Below, one piece after another: positions 60,632-64,000 of a stretch of 64,000 nucleotides of DNA (the stretch's first letter is position 1; each line of letters begins with the position of its first letter). The stretch is from positions 1-64,000 of the forward strand of contig NZ_FCNT01000027.1 of NCBI RefSeq assembly GCF_900021155.1, given 5' to 3'. The notes beneath the pieces were generated by a model. It made no database searches. It was not told the origin of the DNA and saw nothing but the letters and a program-made list of their open reading frames with translations. The translations under genes and the position numbers were made by a program. This stretch comes from Alistipes sp. CHKCI003. GTDB taxonomy: Bacteria > Bacteroidota > Bacteroidia > Bacteroidales > Rikenellaceae.

Positions 60632-60664
60632 TTTTGTCATACATTTGTCATACATTTGTCATAC
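60632..60664. repeat. Three tandem 11-bp repeats
   Basis: TTTTGTCATAC, ATTTGTCATAC and ATTTGTCATAC follow one another directly after the tRNA-Cys terminator and before the type I restriction locus. They could be protein-binding sites, for example of a recombinase; no integrase gene is visible in this window. Confidence 0.7.
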
Positions 60665-60700
60665 GAGGCGGGCGGATGATGCTTTTGAAGTTGTTTGCAC

Positions 60701-61396
60701 CTACACCATGAATCGCTCCAACTTGTCTTTCCAACGCCGCCAGTCGGGCATCTCGGTTTCGAGCAGGGAAAAGAAGGCTGCTGTATGGTCGGGATGCAGC
60801 AGATGACACATCTCATGTGTAATAACATACTCAATGCAGGGGCGCGGCGCCTTGATGAGTTCCGTATTCAGAATGATTTTCCCCTTGGGGGTGCAACTGC
60901 CCCAACGGTTTTCCATCTCCTGAACATAGAGTGAAGTCGGAGCAACCCCGTACCGTGCAAATCGGGAAATAATAGGCTCCGCATACTCGGCAAACTTGAG
61001 TTTTGCGTGTTCGCGGTACCAGGATTTCATCAACTCCCGGGCCTTGTCCGGAGAGGTGCATATCACTTCAAAGCAGCGACCCTTGTAGCGGACGCTGTTG
61101 GTTTTGCCTTCCGAGACCCGGAGCAGGAACTGCTTTCCCAGATAGTAGTGCGACTCTCCGCTGACATACCGTTTTTCCGGACTCCGAATCCCGAAATCCT
61201 TGAAATAGGCCTGCTGCCGAAGAATCCACGGCGCCCGTTTGTGGAGTTTCTGCTCGATAACCTCTTCCGGCGTCCCTTCCGGAGCCAGCAGAACGACCTC
61301 GCCGGATGGATATACCTTGATTCCGAGTGTCCGGCGGGCGGAAAAGAGCACGCTGTAGGGAATCGTCTCTTTTCCGTAGACGAATATCTGCTGCAT
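60701..61396 (-). CDS. YgjP-like (DUF45) metallopeptidase coupled to hsdR
   Basis: About 231 residues from MQQIFVYGKETIPYSVL; an ATG at 61408 would add four residues. The zinc site is YVITHEMCHLLHPDHTAAF (HExxH plus a later His), with RWGSCTPKGKIILNTELI before it, as in the YgjP/WSS1-like group. The ATG sits in a TGATG overlap with the hsdR stop, so translation is coupled. Genes of this family are often last in type I restriction operons; the role there is unclear (perhaps proteolytic control of the restriction complex). Confidence 0.9.
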   Translation of the reverse strand: MQQIFVYGKETIPYSVLFSARRTLGIKVYPSGEVVLLAPEGTPEEVIEQKLHKRAPWILRQQAYFKDFGIRSPEKRYVSGESHYYLGKQFLLRVSEGKTNSVRYKGRCFEVICTSPDKARELMKSWYREHAKLKFAEYAEPIISRFARYGVAPTSLYVQEMENRWGSCTPKGKIILNTELIKAPRPCIEYVITHEMCHLLHPDHTAAFFSLLETEMPDWRRWKDKLERFMV

Positions 61397-64000
61397 CACC
61401 GGAACCATTTTTGAGCCACGTCGACCGCCCGGTCGATGATGGCATCCATGTCGTCGAAGGTCATCGACAGGTCATACTTTCGTTTGACCTCGTCAATCAG
61501 ATAGTCCTCGATGTCGAGCTTCATCATGCCGACCAGCCGGTCCTTGAGCGGCCAGTCGACAATGAGCGTCCCCTTCTCGAAGATGTGCTGACGAATGATG
61601 GCGTCGATCCGGTTGGCCGTGTCGAGTGCGATTTGCGTCAGGTCGAGCCCCTGTTCGGGCCTTATGACCGCTTTGTAGACCTCCAGACTTAATCCGAAGT
61701 AGGCCCGCGCGGCATTGTTGTCCTTCAGCACGTCGGGAATCTCGCTGTCGGTATGATTCAGCACCTTGTTCATCAGGTCCGTAGCCTGGGTCAGATACTC
61801 TGCCTCGTCGATTCGCCCCTGTTCGTACTGGGAGATGGTCTCCTTGAGCATCTGCGAGAACTTCTTGTAGAAGGCCGGGTCGGTATCCATGTTCTCGGTG
61901 ATGTACTTGGCCGTTCGCGAGGCAATTGTGTCCGCCTTGGCTGCTTTCCCGGAGATCTTCTCCACCTCTTCGGCAAACCGCTCCTTGTCGAAGATGTTCA
62001 CCAGGTCGGTGATGACCTGCACCTCGCCGCTCTCGATATGTGTGTCGATTAGCTTCTGAATCTGCCCTTCGTATTGCTTGTAGTCCACCATGTCGGAGTA
62101 ACGCTCCTGCACGGCATTCCGGAGCTTCATGAAGAAGGCCAGATCGTGCTTGTACCGTTCGACCTCTTCTTGAGGCGTATTTTGATGGAATACGATGGAC
62201 GAAAGCGCCACCTTCAGCGTCCGGGCAAAGGCCCGCAGCTTTTCGTAGAAGAGCGAGCGCTGGTCCTCTTCGCGCAGGACATTGCCGAAGGCCTCGAAGT
62301 CGGTCGTGTTGCGTACCTCCTTGAAGAGGTCCCACAACTCGGCATGCTTCTGGGGCAGCTTGGCCACCTCCTCCGAAATGTCCGTATAGGTTCCCTCCAG
62401 ATCCTCCTTGTCGAAATCGGTGTAGAGCTCCAGCGCCGAATTAAGCGACCCCAATACGCCGTAATAGTCGATGATATACCCGAACTCCTTGTCTTCGCAG
62501 ACGCGGTTGACGCGGGCAATGGCCTGCAGCAGCGTGTGGTCCTTCAGCTTTCGGTCGAGATAGAGCACCGTGTTGCGGGGTTCGTCAAATCCCGTCAGGA
62601 GTTTGTCCACCACAATGACAATCTCCGGCTTATCGCTGTTCTTGAAGCGGTTGATGATGTTCGCCTCATACTTCTTGGCCGTGCCGTGCACGTCCATCAT
62701 GCGTTTCCAGAAGGCCACCTCTACGTTCGAGGTCTCGCCGAATGCCTCGTCTTCCCCTTCCCGGGTGTCGGGCGAGGTGATGAGTACCTCCGACGAGACG
62801 ATGCCGATTTCGTCGAGATACTGCTTGTAGAGAATCGCGATGCGCTTGCGCGGAGCCACCAGTTGGCCCTTGAACTTCGACCCCTGCCAGTTCTCCCGGA
62901 AATGTTGCGAAATGTCCCACGCAATGGCGTAGATGCGCTGCTGCGTCTGGTTGAGCTGGTCCGCATGGCTGAACTTCTTCTTCATGTCGGCCCGCTGGGC
63001 GTCGCTCATCCATCCGCAGATCTTGTCGAAATAGCGGTCGATCGTCTCCTCGTGTACCACTTGCGGCACCATGCGACCCTCATACAACAGCGGTACGACG
63101 GCCTTGTCCGCCACGGCCTGATCCACCGTGTAGACCGGCTGGATGATGCCGCCGAACTTCCGGGCCGTGTTCTTCTCCTTCTTCATCAGCGGCGTGCCGG
63201 TCATGGCGATGAAGCAGGCGTTCGGAAGCGTCTTCTCCATCTTGATGCCCATTTCGCCGTACTGGCTGCGGTGCCCCTCGTCGATCAGCACGAAGATGTT
63301 GGGGTCGGTCAACGGGGTGCGGATGCCGCGCACGGCCGTCTCGAACTTGTTGATAATCGTCGTGATGACGGCATCGCTCTTGCTGTTGAGCAGTTCGACG
63401 AGCTTGCTTCCCGTCGTGGCGTTCTCGACGCGAATCTGGCACTTGCGGAACGTCCCCGTAATCTGCCGGTCGAGGTCCGTGCGGTCGGTTACGAGGATGA
63501 TTTTCGGATTGCGAATCTCCTTGTCGAGGATGATGGCCTGCGCCAGCATCACCATCGTCAGCGACTTGCCGCTCCCCTGCGTGTGCCAGATGACGCCGCC
63601 GCGCCGCCGCCCGCCCTCGATGTGGCGGATGCGTTGCATCGTCTGCCGCACGGCAAAATACTGCTGGTAACGCGCCACCTTCTTGATGCCGTCGTCGTAG
63701 AGCGTGAAGCCGTACATCAGCTGCAACAGCCGCTCGGGGCGGCAGAGGTTGTAGAGGTATTCGTCCTGCACCGACGGGGTGACCGGCTGTTTGTAGAGCT
63801 CCTCAAAGTTGCGGCGCACATAGCCGAACCGCTCCCCGAAGAGCTTGTCGTCCAGCAGCGGCTCGTTGACCACTCGCTCCCGCTCCTGCCGGTAACGGGC
63901 CTCCTCCTCGCGGTCGGCGAACTGCTCGCGCCACCGCGCCCAGAACTTCTCGGGCGTGGCCGTCGTGGCGTAACTGCCCTCCTGGCGGTTGATGGCCAGC
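61396..64000 (-). CDS. hsdR: Type I restriction enzyme HsdR subunit (5' part outside window)
   Basis: The frame is open to the window edge and gives about 868 C-terminal residues. It contains the SF2 translocase motor: Walker A WHTQGSGKSLTMVML, Walker B-type LIDEGHRSQYGEM, MTGTPLM and VVDKLLTGFDEPRNTVLYLD, then the helical C-terminal domain that docks to the methylase complex. The N-terminal nuclease domain should lie beyond base 64000. HsdR translocates and cuts unmodified DNA. hsdM and hsdS are not in the window and should lie upstream on the minus strand. The metallopeptidase gene follows directly. Confidence 0.94.
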   Translation of the reverse strand, partial: LAINRQEGSYATTATPEKFWARWREQFADREEEARYRQERERVVNEPLLDDKLFGERFGYVRRNFEELYKQPVTPSVQDEYLYNLCRPERLLQLMYGFTLYDDGIKKVARYQQYFAVRQTMQRIRHIEGGRRRGGVIWHTQGSGKSLTMVMLAQAIILDKEIRNPKIILVTDRTDLDRQITGTFRKCQIRVENATTGSKLVELLNSKSDAVITTIINKFETAVRGIRTPLTDPNIFVLIDEGHRSQYGEMGIKMEKTLPNACFIAMTGTPLMKKEKNTARKFGGIIQPVYTVDQAVADKAVVPLLYEGRMVPQVVHEETIDRYFDKICGWMSDAQRADMKKKFSHADQLNQTQQRIYAIAWDISQHFRENWQGSKFKGQLVAPRKRIAILYKQYLDEIGIVSSEVLITSPDTREGEDEAFGETSNVEVAFWKRMMDVHGTAKKYEANIINRFKNSDKPEIVIVVDKLLTGFDEPRNTVLYLDRKLKDHTLLQAIARVNRVCEDKEFGYIIDYYGVLGSLNSALELYTDFDKEDLEGTYTDISEEVAKLPQKHAELWDLFKEVRNTTDFEAFGNVLREEDQRSLFYEKLRAFARTLKVALSSIVFHQNTPQEEVERYKHDLAFFMKLRNAVQERYSDMVDYKQYEGQIQKLIDTHIESGEVQVITDLVNIFDKERFAEEVEKISGKAAKADTIASRTAKYITENMDTDPAFYKKFSQMLKETISQYEQGRIDEAEYLTQATDLMNKVLNHTDSEIPDVLKDNNAARAYFGLSLEVYKAVIRPEQGLDLTQIALDTANRIDAIIRQHIFEKGTLIVDWPLKDRLVGMMKLDIEDYLIDEVKRKYDLSMTFDDMDAIIDRAVDVAQKWFR

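Noticed and set aside
1..64000. CRISPR array
   Set aside because: The only short direct repeats are adjacent units without unique spacers (60632-60664, 54147-54292, 26188-26342); no cas gene is present.

Overview
The window looks like a chromosomal segment of a Bacteroidales bacterium, most likely an Alistipes-type member of the Rikenellaceae. The evidence is a GC-rich background, Bacteroidetes promoters (TTTG or TTG at -33, TAnnTTTG at -7) before many genes, and family content typical of the group: a DPP11-type S46 peptidase, an hmu-type haem operon with a membrane-anchored CobN, a C10 protease, and a Bat aerotolerance-type operon. The genus is an inference from gene content and composition.

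Layout. 1-2648: end of a Maf nucleotide pyrophosphatase, then an S46 dipeptidyl-peptidase. 2831-11000: tRNA-Leu(GAG) followed by an accessory locus with a two-gene candidate defence system (a PLD-nuclease/SNF2 helicase and an Eco57I-type adenine methyltransferase whose C-terminus is a TIR domain) and a Bor-like lipoprotein gene put out of frame by a G8 tract. 11201-21696: a minus-strand haem-uptake operon in the order hmuR, hmuY, hmuS (CobN-like), hmuT, hmuU, hmuV, chaN, with thioredoxin just upstream. 22727-32305: esterase, GNAT, NrnA, S41 protease, Nth, glycosyltransferase and UvrD. 32569-34615: a lower-GC C10 (streptopain-like) protease with a small lipoprotein. 35297-41163: moxR-DUF58-Bat operon. 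41455-41816: RNase P RNA. 42382-50056: folE, rdgB, a HAD hydrolase, a nitroreductase, and a tight lipA-lipB-recJ-S66 operon. 50769-60343: AraC regulator, membrane protein, RNase HII, an ExbB/ExbD operon, and dprA-unknown-tatD-ansA. 60516 to the end: tRNA-Cys(GCA), then a type I restriction HsdR (cut by the window edge) coupled to a YgjP-like metallopeptidase.

How parts work together. HmuR (with FRTP and NPDL motifs like those of haem receptors), the HmuY-like haemophore, the CobN-like HmuS, a TolQ/DUF2149 pair and a ChaN-like protein form a complete haem capture and processing unit; the ExbB/ExbD operon at 54-57 kb could supply TonB energy. The two defence loci (TIR-methyltransferase plus helicase, and type I RM) each lie directly beside a tRNA gene.

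The most unusual points are the TIR-tipped methyltransferase with an AT-rich, apparently swapped specificity segment; the out-of-frame poly-G lipoprotein gene; a family of palindromic elements sharing the end GGGGCTGTCTAACAAG at 2.9, 10.6, 32.4 and 41.8 kb, all in 3' gene flanks; and tandem promoter-bearing repeats upstream of nrnA.
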